Made by a program: the position numbers and the translations under genes | In this document: positions 45,959 to 53,778 of the stretch, in pieces | Layout of the letters: each line of letters begins with the position of its first letter | Numbering within the stretch: the stretch's first letter is position 1 | NCBI RefSeq assembly: GCF_042648805.1 | Contig: NZ_JBHRXZ010000029.1 | Coordinates: forward strand, 128,552-192,551 | DNA: 64,000 bases | From: Azomonas tarimensis | Lineage (GTDB): Bacteria; Pseudomonadota; Gammaproteobacteria; Pseudomonadales; Pseudomonadaceae | Direction of reading: 5' to 3' | The notes under the pieces: model-generated | The model's input: only the letters and a program-made list of their open reading frames with translations | Told to the model about the DNA's origin: nothing | Databases searched by the model: none

Positions 45959-46585
45959 TCATTTGACGAAAAAGCTGCGGGCGTTGATCAGAGCCTCGGC
46001 GATCTTTTCCACGGGCTCGCGTTTGGCCATCGCCTGGTCCCGTAGCGCATTATAAGCCTCGCGCTCGCTCAGACCCTGCGTCTCGATAAGGATGTTTTTC
46101 GCATTCTGGATGGTCCGGTTGACCGCCAGTCGACCTTCCAGGCGCTTGACATGCTTCTCCCGGTCTCGCGCCTTTTGGGCCTGGTTGAGTGTCAAGACGA
46201 TTGAGGCCAGCACACCGAAGGATCTCACCGGCGCGGGGATGACTGCGAAGGCATCCAACTGTTGCAGTGCTTCGATTATGATTGGATTCTCGAATCGGAT
46301 GACCGGAAGGATGGGGATCGCGCGCTTAAATAGCCAAGGTGCATTGATCGATAGGGTTTCCGGCGTGACCGCCAGAATGATGAGGTCCGTTTCCGCCGGC
46401 GCCCGGTCCGGAATCGGCCACTGGGTACGTACTTGACAACCGATGCGTTGAAGTTGCGCGGTAAGGTTCTGGCCGTCTTCATTGTCCGGGTGAATCACCA
46501 GTACCGTCAGTTCGCGCAATGTTTTCAGGGGCGTCGGTTCCGACCCCTGTGTGAAACGCCGCTTCTTGCCTGAGCGCAAAGTCAT
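45959..46585 (-). CDS. amiR: AmiR-type ANTAR antitermination regulator
   Basis: AmiR-type proteins bind a two-hairpin RNA target through the C-terminal ANTAR domain and prevent terminator formation; activity is held in check by AmiC. The product has 208 residues with an N-terminal pseudo-receiver (about 25-135, L-T-V-L-V-I-H-P-D-N) lacking a phosphorylation aspartate cluster. A coiled-coil (about 135-155) and an ANTAR domain (about 150-208; N-R-T-I-Q-N-A-K-N-I-L, E-R-E-A-Y-N-A-L-R) follow. The start overlaps the amiC stop as TGATG. A candidate RNA target lies in the ureE leader at 48049-48139. Confidence 0.92.
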   Translation of the reverse strand: MTLRSGKKRRFTQGSEPTPLKTLRELTVLVIHPDNEDGQNLTAQLQRIGCQVRTQWPIPDRAPAETDLIILAVTPETLSINAPWLFKRAIPILPVIRFENPIIIEALQQLDAFAVIPAPVRSFGVLASIVLTLNQAQKARDREKHVKRLEGRLAVNRTIQNAKNILIETQGLSEREAYNALRDQAMAKREPVEKIAEALINARSFFVK

Positions 46586-47727
46586 CAGCCGCGCCTTCTT
46601 CTCGTTGCCCAGGAGCCGAGCTTCGGCGAGATGAGGTAGGGGTCGGGCGCCACGTTGTGCGTGGTTTGAAAGAGGATATCGAACTGGCCATCCGGCCGGG
46701 CGCGTCCGATGCGGGCGTGCAAGTAAGTATGATGGTTGTTGCCGTTGACCCGAATTGTTCCCTGGGGGGCTTGGTATTCCAGCGAGGGAAGGATCTCGCG
46801 GATCATGTCGACGCGTTCACTACGCGCCCTGCGCATGGCCATTGCAAGCAGGTGGACCTGGAAATAGGCCGCTTCCCAGCACATATCCGTCACTTGGTCC
46901 TCACCGAACATTTGCTTGTGACGTTCCACCGCCCTGCGATTGGCTTCGGTGTCTACGGACTGGAAGTAACTGGCTGCGGTGATATGCCCGGCAACGTCCT
47001 GTGCGCCAATTCGCCTGATCTCCGTTTCGCTGGTGGTCAAACTGGCGATCGGCAACTCTTCAGGCGTCAGGCCAAGTTGGCGATACCCTTCGTATAGATA
47101 GCCGAGGCTTTCACCTACCACGGTGCAGAAGATGAAGGAAGGCGGGTCCTTTTCGATATGGCTTAACAGTTTTGAATAATCTTCGCGGCATGCATCCAGT
47201 GGTACATAATATTCTCCAAGTTTCTCTCCTTCCTCCTCGTAAATAAGATCGCTCATGATGCGATTGGACTCATAAGGGTAGATGTAGTCGGTGCCGATCA
47301 TCAGGACACGCTTGCCGTAATGCTCGAACATGTAGTTCGCCAGTGGCACGTTGTTAAGGTGCGACGTGGAGCCGGTGTAGATGACATTTTCGGAGTATTC
47401 AAAACCTTCGTAGAACACCGGATAGAACAGGAGGGCGTTATAGCGTTCGACGATGGGGAGCACCATCTTGCGCATCCTGGACATATAGCAGCCCAGCAAA
47501 AAGTTGATGCCCTGGTCGCGGATTAACGACTCGGCATGCTCGACGTAAAGTGCAGTTTTCGACCTTGGGTCGCGCTGGCAAAGCTGGAAAGGGCGGCCGT
47601 CGATTCCGCCCTGCTCGTTGACTTCGGCGATGGCAAGTTCGGTGCCTCGCCGCATAGAGACCTCAATGTCCCTGAGAGGGCCCGATTCAGAAAACAATCC
47701 GCCCAGTAAGATGGGGTTATTCGACAT
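46585..47727 (-). CDS. amiC: AmiC-type amide sensor / negative regulator
   Basis: AmiC-type proteins are cytoplasmic relatives of branched-chain amino acid/urea binding proteins; without ligand they sequester AmiR. The product has 380 residues with no signal peptide, and periplasmic-binding-protein type I lobes (I-L-L-G-G-L-F-S-E-S-G near residue 5, L-L-F-Y-P-V-F-Y-E-G-F-E near 97). The same family fold is used by the UrtA-like protein of this locus, here retained in the cytosol. Together with amiR it forms the sensing pair. A sigma-54 promoter lies 51 bases upstream. The ligand may be an amide, urea or a substituted urea. Confidence 0.9.
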   Translation of the reverse strand: MSNNPILLGGLFSESGPLRDIEVSMRRGTELAIAEVNEQGGIDGRPFQLCQRDPRSKTALYVEHAESLIRDQGINFLLGCYMSRMRKMVLPIVERYNALLFYPVFYEGFEYSENVIYTGSTSHLNNVPLANYMFEHYGKRVLMIGTDYIYPYESNRIMSDLIYEEEGEKLGEYYVPLDACREDYSKLLSHIEKDPPSFIFCTVVGESLGYLYEGYRQLGLTPEELPIASLTTSETEIRRIGAQDVAGHITAASYFQSVDTEANRRAVERHKQMFGEDQVTDMCWEAAYFQVHLLAMAMRRARSERVDMIREILPSLEYQAPQGTIRVNGNNHHTYLHARIGRARPDGQFDILFQTTHNVAPDPYLISPKLGSWATRRRRG

Positions 47728-47777
47728 TGTGCGGCCTTGAGTTGCGGGCGAATAATGAGTCCAGTCGCAGGTGGTGC

Positions 47778-47793
47778 TGCAAGAGCGGTGCCA
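47778..47793 (-). promoter_or_regulatory. Sigma-54 promoter of amiC-amiR
   Basis: On the minus strand this reads TGGCAC-CGCTC-TTGCA, an essentially perfect -24/-12 element. Transcription would start near 47768, about 40 bases before amiC. Confidence 0.85.
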
Positions 47794-47860
47794 TCGGCGT
47801 ATTCGTGGGTGCAGCTGCTTCTGTAAGGATGCATGGCGAAGGGTGGCTACCGCTTGGATT

Positions 47861-47908
47861 CTGACCGCCGATGGTGCGCACAGGCTCCAAAAAGCACGCT
47901 TATGGTGC
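47861..47908 (-). promoter_or_regulatory. Candidate NtrC-binding sites upstream of amiC
   Basis: Minus strand: GCACCATAAGCGTGC (47894-47908) matches the NtrC dyad GCACC-N5-GGTGC with one arm degenerate. A second half-site, GCACCATCGGCGGTC, lies at 47863-47877. They are about 75-115 bases upstream of the -24/-12 element, the usual enhancer distance, and sit between the divergent amiC and ureE units. Confidence 0.55.
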
Positions 47909-47962
47909 ACTTTTTCCTGTGCAGAATTAAGGTTTCCCAGCAGGAATGCCTCCTTCAGCGGT

Positions 47963-47978
47963 TGGCCCATTTCTTGAT
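47963..47978 (+). promoter_or_regulatory. Weak sigma-54-like element facing ureE
   Basis: TGGCCC-ATTTC-TTGAT has the right spacing but lacks the GC of the -12 element. If used, transcription would begin near 47990 and include the ANTAR hairpins and terminator before ureE. Confidence 0.3.
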
Positions 47979-48048
47979 AGACCCTTGCCGCTAGCACCAC
48001 CGCTTGGCCATACGCCCTTCGGCATGTATGGGATCGGTGATGCACGAA

Positions 48049-48139
48049 CTGGGTCAGACAAAGACGTCTCCCCAGCCCAGGCACAGAAAGCCTGACACCC
48101 GACCTGCGTTCGCAGACTTGGGCGTCAGGCTTTTTTTTT
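48049..48139 (+). promoter_or_regulatory. ANTAR-type antitermination leader with terminator, upstream of ureE
   Basis: Hairpin 1: CTGGG (48049-48053) pairs with CCCAG (48071-48075); inside it AGAC/GTCT closes the hexaloop AAAGAC (48060-48065), with A at loop position 1 and G at 4. Hairpin 2: CAGGC (48078-48082) pairs with GCCTG (48090-48094) around ACAGAAA, again A1 and G4 but seven bases long. An intrinsic terminator follows: GCCTGAC-A-CCC (48090-48100) pairs with GGG-C-GTCAGGC (48120-48130), then nine Ts. The right arm of hairpin 2 is the left arm of the terminator, so the two structures exclude each other. This is the layout of known AmiR/NasR/EutV targets. Confidence 0.75.
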
Positions 48140-48197
48140 GCCCATCAGGGCGCCGTGAGCGGTGACCTTGGGCGCGACAGAACAGTGGAGGGTTTGC

Positions 48198-48644
48198 ATG
48201 CTTACGCTCACTCGGATCCTTGGGTCGGCGGTCGATCCGGATATCGGCGATCAGCTGCATCACCTCGAGCATGAGGGCCGCGTCGAGAGCCTCTGGCTGG
48301 CGCCGGAAGATACCCAGCGGCATCGGTTGCGCCTGCTGAGCGACAAAGGCACTGACTGTGCGATTGCCCTCGATCGCCGCTTGAATCTGTTCAATGGCGC
48401 TGTGTTGCTGATCGAGGCGCAGCGGGCGATCGTGGTACGCACCCAGGACCAGCAATGGCTTCGTATTGCTCCGCTCGATGCCGAAGCGGCGCTGGAGTTG
48501 GGTTACTTCGCCGGCAACATGCACTGGACCGTCCGCTTCGAAGGCGGCCACCTGCTGATCGCGCAGAGCGGGTCGCGCGCCGATTATCTTGCCCGTCTCG
48601 AGCCGATTCTGGCGGACGGTCGCGCCCGGATCCTCGAGCCGTGA
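48198..48644 (+). CDS. ureE: Urease accessory protein UreE
   Basis: UreE is the nickel metallochaperone that hands Ni2+ to UreG for urease maturation. It has 148 residues with an N-terminal UreE domain and a C-terminal nickel-binding domain. The conserved metal histidine is in G-N-M-H-W (near residue 99; usually G-N-R/K-H). There is no His-rich tail. GGAGG precedes the ATG; a longer frame upstream has no such site. It is the first gene of the urease operon and lies 58 bases after the leader terminator. It overlaps ureF by GTGA. Confidence 0.9.
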   Translation: MLTLTRILGSAVDPDIGDQLHHLEHEGRVESLWLAPEDTQRHRLRLLSDKGTDCAIALDRRLNLFNGAVLLIEAQRAIVVRTQDQQWLRIAPLDAEAALELGYFAGNMHWTVRFEGGHLLIAQSGSRADYLARLEPILADGRARILEP

Positions 48645-49372
48645 GCGCCCTGGCCAGTCGCCTGGCCGCGCTCCAGCAGGCCGACAGTTTCTTCCCGGCG
48701 GGAACGCTCGGCTGTTCGTGGGGCCTTGAGACGTTGTTCGCCGACCACTGGCTCCCAGCCGTCGAACCGACCGGGCAACGGCGCAGCCGCCGCGTGCAGC
48801 GCCAGGAGCGGGGCGACGTGGTCGCGGATTTTATTCGTTTCCAGCTGAGCCACCGCTGGAATAGCTTCGATCGTCCCTTCCTGTTCGCGGCCTGGCAGGG
48901 GGCCAATGATGAGGCGGAGCTGATCGAGCTGGATGGTCAGATCGAGGCGATGACCTTGGCGAAGGAAATGCGTGAAGGATCCCGGCGCAATGGCGGGTCC
49001 TTGCTCCGGGTACATGCCGAGCTCGGCACACCTGGGGCGGGGCGCCTGCAGCAGTGCGTCGGAGATGGCTCGCTGCAGGGCCACCTGCCGATCGTGCAAG
49101 GCGCGCTTTGGCGCCATCTCGGTCTCGCCTGGGGCGACGCTGAAGTCGCGTCCGTCCATGGTTTCTGCACCACGCTGGCGAGCGCCGCGTTGCGGCTGGG
49201 GCTGTTCGGCCACATCGAAGCCCAGCGGGTGCTGGCCGAGGTGCGCGGTGACCTGCTGGCGTTGCTCGACAAGCCGCCGCTGGACGTGGTGGACGCCCAC
49301 AGCTTCGTTCCCCTTACCGAAATCGCCGTGATGCGTCATGAGCATCAGGCCCTTCGCCTGTTCTTCAACTGA
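48641..49372 (+). CDS. ureF: Urease accessory protein UreF
   Basis: UreF forms the UreG-UreF-UreD activation complex and controls fidelity of nickel insertion. This 243-residue, all-helical protein has the family opening Q-Q-A-D-S-F-F-P-A-G-T-L-G-C-S-W-G-L-E near residue 11 and the C-terminal R-H-E-H-Q-A-L-R-L-F motif. The start is the GTG overlapping the ureE stop. The central part (residues about 35-60) is Arg-rich and less conserved than in standard UreF, in line with the divergent character of the whole urease set. Confidence 0.9.
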   Translation: MSALASRLAALQQADSFFPAGTLGCSWGLETLFADHWLPAVEPTGQRRSRRVQRQERGDVVADFIRFQLSHRWNSFDRPFLFAAWQGANDEAELIELDGQIEAMTLAKEMREGSRRNGGSLLRVHAELGTPGAGRLQQCVGDGSLQGHLPIVQGALWRHLGLAWGDAEVASVHGFCTTLASAALRLGLFGHIEAQRVLAEVRGDLLALLDKPPLDVVDAHSFVPLTEIAVMRHEHQALRLFFN

Positions 49373-49384
49373 CCGGAGCCGTTC

Positions 49385-50080
49385 ATGCTGCTGACACCTA
49401 CTGAACTCGAACGCCTGACGCTTTACACGGCAGCCGAAATCGCCCGAAAGCGACGCGCCAAAGGGTTACGCCTCAACCATCCCGAAGCGACCGCGCTGAT
49501 CGCGGACGAAATCATCGAGGGCGCCCGCGAAGGACGAAGCGTGGCGGAGCTGATCGGCTTTGGCGCCACCCTGCTCGACACCGACGCGGTGATGTCCGGG
49601 GTGGCCGAGCTGATGCCGGTACTGCAGGTCGAGGCTACTTTCCCGGACGGTACCAAGTTGGTCACGGTGCATCAGCCGATTCGGCCAGGGCGGTTGGCGC
49701 AGGGCGACTATCGCCGGCCAGGAGAACTGATTCCAGCTGACGGCGATATCGAACTGAGCCCAGGGCGGCGCCGCTGCCGATTGAATGCGCTCAATGGGGG
49801 GGACCGGCCCATCCAGGTTGGTAGCCATTACCACTTTTTCGAGGTGAACCGGAACCTTCGCTTCGACCGTGAGGCCGCGTTCGGTATGCATCTGGATATT
49901 CCGGCCGGCACCGCGGTGCGCTTCGAGCCAGGCGAGGAGCGCGAGATCGAGCTGGTGGCCTTCGGCGGCACTGGCGAGGTGTACGGCTTCAGCGGCCTCG
50001 CCAACGGATCGATCGCCGATCCGGCATGCAAGGCGGCCGCGTTGCAGCGAGCCCGCGATAAAAATTTCTCGGGAGCTTGA
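49385..50080 (+). CDS. ureAB: Fused urease gamma-beta subunit
   Basis: This single 231-residue chain contains the gamma subunit (residues 1 to about 100: L-L-T-P-T-E-L-E-R-L at the start, A-E-I-A-R-K-R, P-E-A-x-A-L-I) joined to the beta subunit (about 105-231: P-G-E-L-I-P-A, R-P-I-Q-V-G-S-H-Y-H-F-F-E-V-N). Most bacteria encode these separately; fusion is best known from Helicobacter UreA. It lies between ureF and ureC, 12 bases after ureF and two before ureC. Product symbol refers to the fusion. Confidence 0.92.
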   Translation: MLLTPTELERLTLYTAAEIARKRRAKGLRLNHPEATALIADEIIEGAREGRSVAELIGFGATLLDTDAVMSGVAELMPVLQVEATFPDGTKLVTVHQPIRPGRLAQGDYRRPGELIPADGDIELSPGRRRCRLNALNGGDRPIQVGSHYHFFEVNRNLRFDREAAFGMHLDIPAGTAVRFEPGEEREIELVAFGGTGEVYGFSGLANGSIADPACKAAALQRARDKNFSGA

Positions 50081-50081
50081 G

Positions 50082-51794
50082 ATGACCAGGATGAGCCGCA
50101 AGGCCTACGCGGAAATGTTCGGCCCCACGACCGGCGATGCGCTGCGACTAGGCGACACCTCGTTGCTGGCGGAAGTCGAGTTCGACCATGCGGTGCCGGG
50201 CGACGAATGTCTGCACGGCGGTGGCAAGACCCTGCGCGACGGCATGGGCTTGATGCCGGGTCACGACAGCGCCGACGGCGCGCTGGACATGCTGTTGTGC
50301 AACGCCACCATTATCGACCCGGTGCTGGGCGTGGTGAAGGGCGACATCGGTATAAAGGAAGGGCTGATCGTGGCCGTCGGCAAGGCCGGCAACCCGCAGA
50401 TTATGGATGGCGTCACGCCTGGCCTGATCTGCGGCGTATCGACCACCGTACGTGATGCGGAAGGGATGATCGTCACGCCAGGCGGGATCGACGTTCATGT
50501 GCATTTCGACTCGGCGCAGCTGTGCGAGCACGCGCTCGCCTCGGGGCTGACCACGCTGATCGGCGGTTCGCTGGGGCCGATCACCGTCGGTATCGACTGC
50601 GGCGGCGAATGGAACGTCGGCAAGATGCTGCAGGCTTCGGAAGCCTGGCCGATCAACTTCGGCTTCCTCGGTCGCGGCAATTCGAGCAAGCCCGAATCGC
50701 TGCTCGGCCAACTGCGCGGCGGCTGCCTGGGGCTGAAGATCCACGAGGACTGGGGTGCGATGCCCGCGGTGATCGATACCTGCCTGAGTGTGGCGGACCA
50801 GTACGACTTCCAGGTGCAGCTGCATACCGACACGCTGAACGAGTCCGGCTTTCTCGAAGACACCTTGGCCGCCATCGGCGACCGCACCATCCATATGTAC
50901 CACACCGAAGGGGCCGGCGGCGGGCATGCGCCAGACATCATCGCAGTGGCCGGGCGGGACAACTGCCTGCCGTCGTCGACCAATCCGACCAACCCCTACA
51001 CGGTGAACACCTTCGACGAACACCTGGACATGATCATGGTGTGTCATCACCTGAATCCGAACGTCCCGGAGGACGTCGCCTTCGCCGAGTCGCGGGTCCG
51101 CGCTCAGACCATCGCGGCCGAGGACGTGTTGCACGACCTCGGCGCGATTTCGATGCTCGGCTCGGATAGCCAGGGCATGGGCCGTATAAATGAAGTCATC
51201 TGTCGGACGTGGCAGCTCGCCTCGAAGATGAAGGACCAGCGCGGCCGGCTGCCGGAGGAAAAGACGCGAATCGGCGACAACGAACGGATCAAGCGGTACA
51301 TAGCCAAGTACACGCTCAACGCCGCGAAGGTGTTCGGCATCGACCGCTACGTGGGGTCGATCGAGCCCGGCAAGCTGGCGGACCTGGTGCTGTGGCGGCC
51401 GGAATTCTTCGGCATCAAGCCAGAGGTGGTGATCAAGGGCGGTTTCATCGTCCATGCGGCGATGGGCGACTCGGCGGCCTCGCTGTACACCTGCGAGCCG
51501 CTTGCCATGCGCCCGCAGTGGGGCGCGTTCGGTGAGGCGCAGAAGGGGTTATCAGTCAACTTCGTCAGCCAGTTGGCGATCGAGCATGATGCCCGGTCCC
51601 GGCTCGGGCTGCGCAAGCAGCTGCTTCCCTGCAGCGGCACGCGGACTCTGCGCAAGTCCGACATGCTGCATAACGACGCCTGCCCGGCGATCACGGTTAA
51701 TGCACAGACCTTCGAAGTCTTCGCTGACGGCGAATTGCTGACGTGTGACCCGGCCAGCGAACTGCCGCTCACCCAGCGTTACATGCTGCGATAA
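50082..51794 (+). CDS. ureC: Urease alpha (catalytic) subunit, divergent
   Basis: This is the nickel amidohydrolase subunit, 570 residues. All metal and key catalytic residues align with Klebsiella UreC with a shift of two to five: His139 and His141 (H-V-H), carbamylated Lys219 (L-K-I-H-E-D), His248, His274, Cys321-His322 of the flap (M-V-C-H-H) and Asp362. Yet the segment that in normal ureases reads about G-P-A-A-G-T-H-A-T-T-C-T-P-G lacks that pattern and is shorter, and the S-D-S-Q-A-M-G motif is S-D-S-Q-G-M-G. The fold is urease; the pocket may differ. GGGAG lies seven bases before the ATG. Confidence 0.92.
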   Translation: MTRMSRKAYAEMFGPTTGDALRLGDTSLLAEVEFDHAVPGDECLHGGGKTLRDGMGLMPGHDSADGALDMLLCNATIIDPVLGVVKGDIGIKEGLIVAVGKAGNPQIMDGVTPGLICGVSTTVRDAEGMIVTPGGIDVHVHFDSAQLCEHALASGLTTLIGGSLGPITVGIDCGGEWNVGKMLQASEAWPINFGFLGRGNSSKPESLLGQLRGGCLGLKIHEDWGAMPAVIDTCLSVADQYDFQVQLHTDTLNESGFLEDTLAAIGDRTIHMYHTEGAGGGHAPDIIAVAGRDNCLPSSTNPTNPYTVNTFDEHLDMIMVCHHLNPNVPEDVAFAESRVRAQTIAAEDVLHDLGAISMLGSDSQGMGRINEVICRTWQLASKMKDQRGRLPEEKTRIGDNERIKRYIAKYTLNAAKVFGIDRYVGSIEPGKLADLVLWRPEFFGIKPEVVIKGGFIVHAAMGDSAASLYTCEPLAMRPQWGAFGEAQKGLSVNFVSQLAIEHDARSRLGLRKQLLPCSGTRTLRKSDMLHNDACPAITVNAQTFEVFADGELLTCDPASELPLTQRYMLR

Positions 51795-51812
51795 CGATAA
51801 AAGGAGAGCCAA

Positions 51813-52484
51813 GTGACCATGCCACTGCCCGATCATCCTTCCATTCTTTCGGCCGATCCGGCTGGGCGCCAGCTGAGCGCAGCCCGCGTCGGCATCGGCG
51901 GTCCGGTCGGTTCCGGCAAGACGCGTCTGCTCGAGCGACTGATCCCGCGCTTGCTCGAGCGCAATGTGCAGCTCGCCGTCATCACAAATGATCTGGTGAC
52001 CCGCGAGGATGCCGAGCGTATCCAGCGTAGCGGGTTGATCGACCCGCAACGTGTGCGTGCGGTGGAAACTGGGGCCTGTCCACACACCGCAATACGTGAG
52101 GACCCGACGGTCAACCAGCAGATGGCTGACGAACTGGAACTCGCCTTTCCGGGGCTTGAGTTGGTACTGATCGAGTCGGGTGGAGATAATCTCGCTTCGA
52201 CCTTTTCGCTGGACTTGGTGGATTACTGGATCTTCGTCATCGATGTCTCCGGCGGCGATGATATTCCACGAAAACGTGGGCCTGGCGTGCTCGGTTGCGA
52301 CCTGTTGGTGATCAACAAGCAGGACCTTGCGCCATACGTCGGCGTGGATTTGGAGCGCATGCGCCGGGAAGCCGGCGAGGCGCGTGGGCACAAGCCTGTG
52401 CTGTTCACGAACTGCGCAACAGGCGAGGGCGTCGACGAAGTGGTCGATGTGATCTGCTCCGCTGTGCTGTTTCGCGCCGCATGA
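51813..52484 (+). CDS. ureG: Urease accessory GTPase UreG
   Basis: UreG is the SIMIBI GTPase driving nickel delivery to urease, 223 residues. It has the P-loop G-G-P-V-G-S-G-K-T (residues about 29-37), the nickel-binding C-P-H motif (A-C-P-H-T-A-I-R-E-D near residue 88), E-S-G-G-D-N (near 115) and the guanine-specificity N-K-Q-D (near 169). The GTG start has AGGAG six bases upstream; ATG at 51819 is the alternative. It overlaps ureD by ATGA. Confidence 0.94.
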   Translation: MTMPLPDHPSILSADPAGRQLSAARVGIGGPVGSGKTRLLERLIPRLLERNVQLAVITNDLVTREDAERIQRSGLIDPQRVRAVETGACPHTAIREDPTVNQQMADELELAFPGLELVLIESGGDNLASTFSLDLVDYWIFVIDVSGGDDIPRKRGPGVLGCDLLVINKQDLAPYVGVDLERMRREAGEARGHKPVLFTNCATGEGVDEVVDVICSAVLFRAA

Positions 52485-53359
52485 ACGCGCCAGTGTCAGG
52501 AGTGGCTTCCTTGCTGCCGGCGCAGGCGCGTCTGGCATTCACCCGCTCCCCCGATGGCGTGACCTTTCTTGCCCGCCAGCAGGTGAGTTATCCCTACCAC
52601 GTCGGGCGGGTGCTGCGGCTGCCGACCGACCCCGAGCCGATGGCCACGGTTCTACTGCAGTCCTGCTCGGGAGGCATTTTCGAAGGTGAAGAACTGGGGC
52701 TTTCCGTCTCGGTCGGACCGGGTGCGATGGCGCACCTGTCCACCGGCGCTTCCACGATCGTTCATGGTATGCGAGAGGGGGAGGCCCGCCAGCGCACCTG
52801 CCTGGAAGTCGGCGCGAATGCCCTGCTCGAATACCTGCCCAAGCCAACAGTCCTGTTTTCCAGGGCGCAGTTGCTGAACGAAGTCGATGTAAGCCTGAGC
52901 CCCCAGGCAAGCTTGCTTCTCTGGGATGTCTGTATGGCTCATGGACCGGGCGGTGATCTTGAGCGCTTCGGTCATTACCACAGCGTGACACGGGTCCGGG
53001 ATTCGGAGGGACGCCTTCAGGTTCTCGACCGAATGCGCATACAAGGAGCCGATCTAGGCGAGCCGCGGACGGGGATAAACGGAGGTTTCGGCACGCTGGG
53101 CACATTTTTCATTTTAACGCGTAAGGTAAATGCGTCTTTACTGGTCGAATATATCCGCAACGTTTCATTCGCCGATGAAGAAGTATATGTCGGAACAAGC
53201 GAGCTTCCCGGAAATAATGGTGTCTGGGTAAGGGTCCTGGCGAAAAGTGCTGTGGTCATGGCGAAACAACTAAAGTGTATCCGCGGGTCAATACGTCCCT
53301 TGCTGATGGACGCGTTGGAGGCAAAGCCGGCGCGTTCCGGTTTGGCAGGCGTACGTTAG
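52481..53359 (+). CDS. ureD: Urease accessory protein UreD
   Basis: UreD (UreH) scaffolds the apo-urease/UreF/UreG complex during activation. The product has 292 residues and is beta-rich, with family landmarks L-L-Q-S-C-S-G-G-I-F-E-G-E (near residue 58), L-E-Y-L-P-K-P-T-V-L-F (near 117) and R-M-R-I-Q-G. Order here is ureE-F-AB-C-G-D, with ureD last instead of first. The gene ends before an AT-rich spacer that holds the promoter of the transporter operon. Confidence 0.9.
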   Translation: MNAPVSGVASLLPAQARLAFTRSPDGVTFLARQQVSYPYHVGRVLRLPTDPEPMATVLLQSCSGGIFEGEELGLSVSVGPGAMAHLSTGASTIVHGMREGEARQRTCLEVGANALLEYLPKPTVLFSRAQLLNEVDVSLSPQASLLLWDVCMAHGPGGDLERFGHYHSVTRVRDSEGRLQVLDRMRIQGADLGEPRTGINGGFGTLGTFFILTRKVNASLLVEYIRNVSFADEEVYVGTSELPGNNGVWVRVLAKSAVVMAKQLKCIRGSIRPLLMDALEAKPARSGLAGVR

Positions 53360-53699
53360 ATTTTCGCCATGACAGTCCTGATGAAGTTCCTTCCATGAAT
53401 ACTTCCGAATTATTTGGAGGAGTCAAAGTGGGCTAGAGTTATGCGGATTGTTGATTACATAACCTGTTGATTTAAAAGGATTTATAAATAAAAAACTTTT
53501 CTAGAATATTCTCGAGAAGCGGGTGCTGCTGTGCTGTTTGTTTGCGAATTAAAGTGTTGTAAACAAGTGGTGCGTGATGCACTTGGTTGGGGCAATAAAT
53601 CGGCCGGAATTTCGAATAATTAGAGTGCATAGTGTGGGGGATTGATCTAAGTATATAGAAGCATTGGAAAAAATAATTCTTCCCAGGAGTTATGGCTTT
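53360..53699. other. AT-rich intergenic spacer between ureD and urtA
   Basis: No gene was recognised. The stretch 53,390-53,700 is much richer in A and T than the surrounding DNA, with tracts such as TTTAAAAGGATTTATAAATAAAAAA. A dyad GTGC-GTGAT-GCAC lies at 53572-53584. The AT bias just upstream of a sigma-54 promoter would suit IHF bending or an activator site, but no exact IHF or NtrC match was confirmed. Confidence 0.4.
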
Positions 53700-53715
53700 T
53701 GGCACGGCTACTGCA
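53700..53715 (+). promoter_or_regulatory. Sigma-54 promoter of the urt/dmf operon
   Basis: TGGCACG-GCTA-CTGCA matches the -24/-12 consensus at all but one core position. The predicted start near 53727 gives a leader of about 52 bases to urtA. Confidence 0.85.
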
Positions 53716-53778
53716 ACTTGTTGAGTGTAATCAAAGCCTCACGTGACAACTTTATTCAGAGGATCAAGGGAGCAAATT

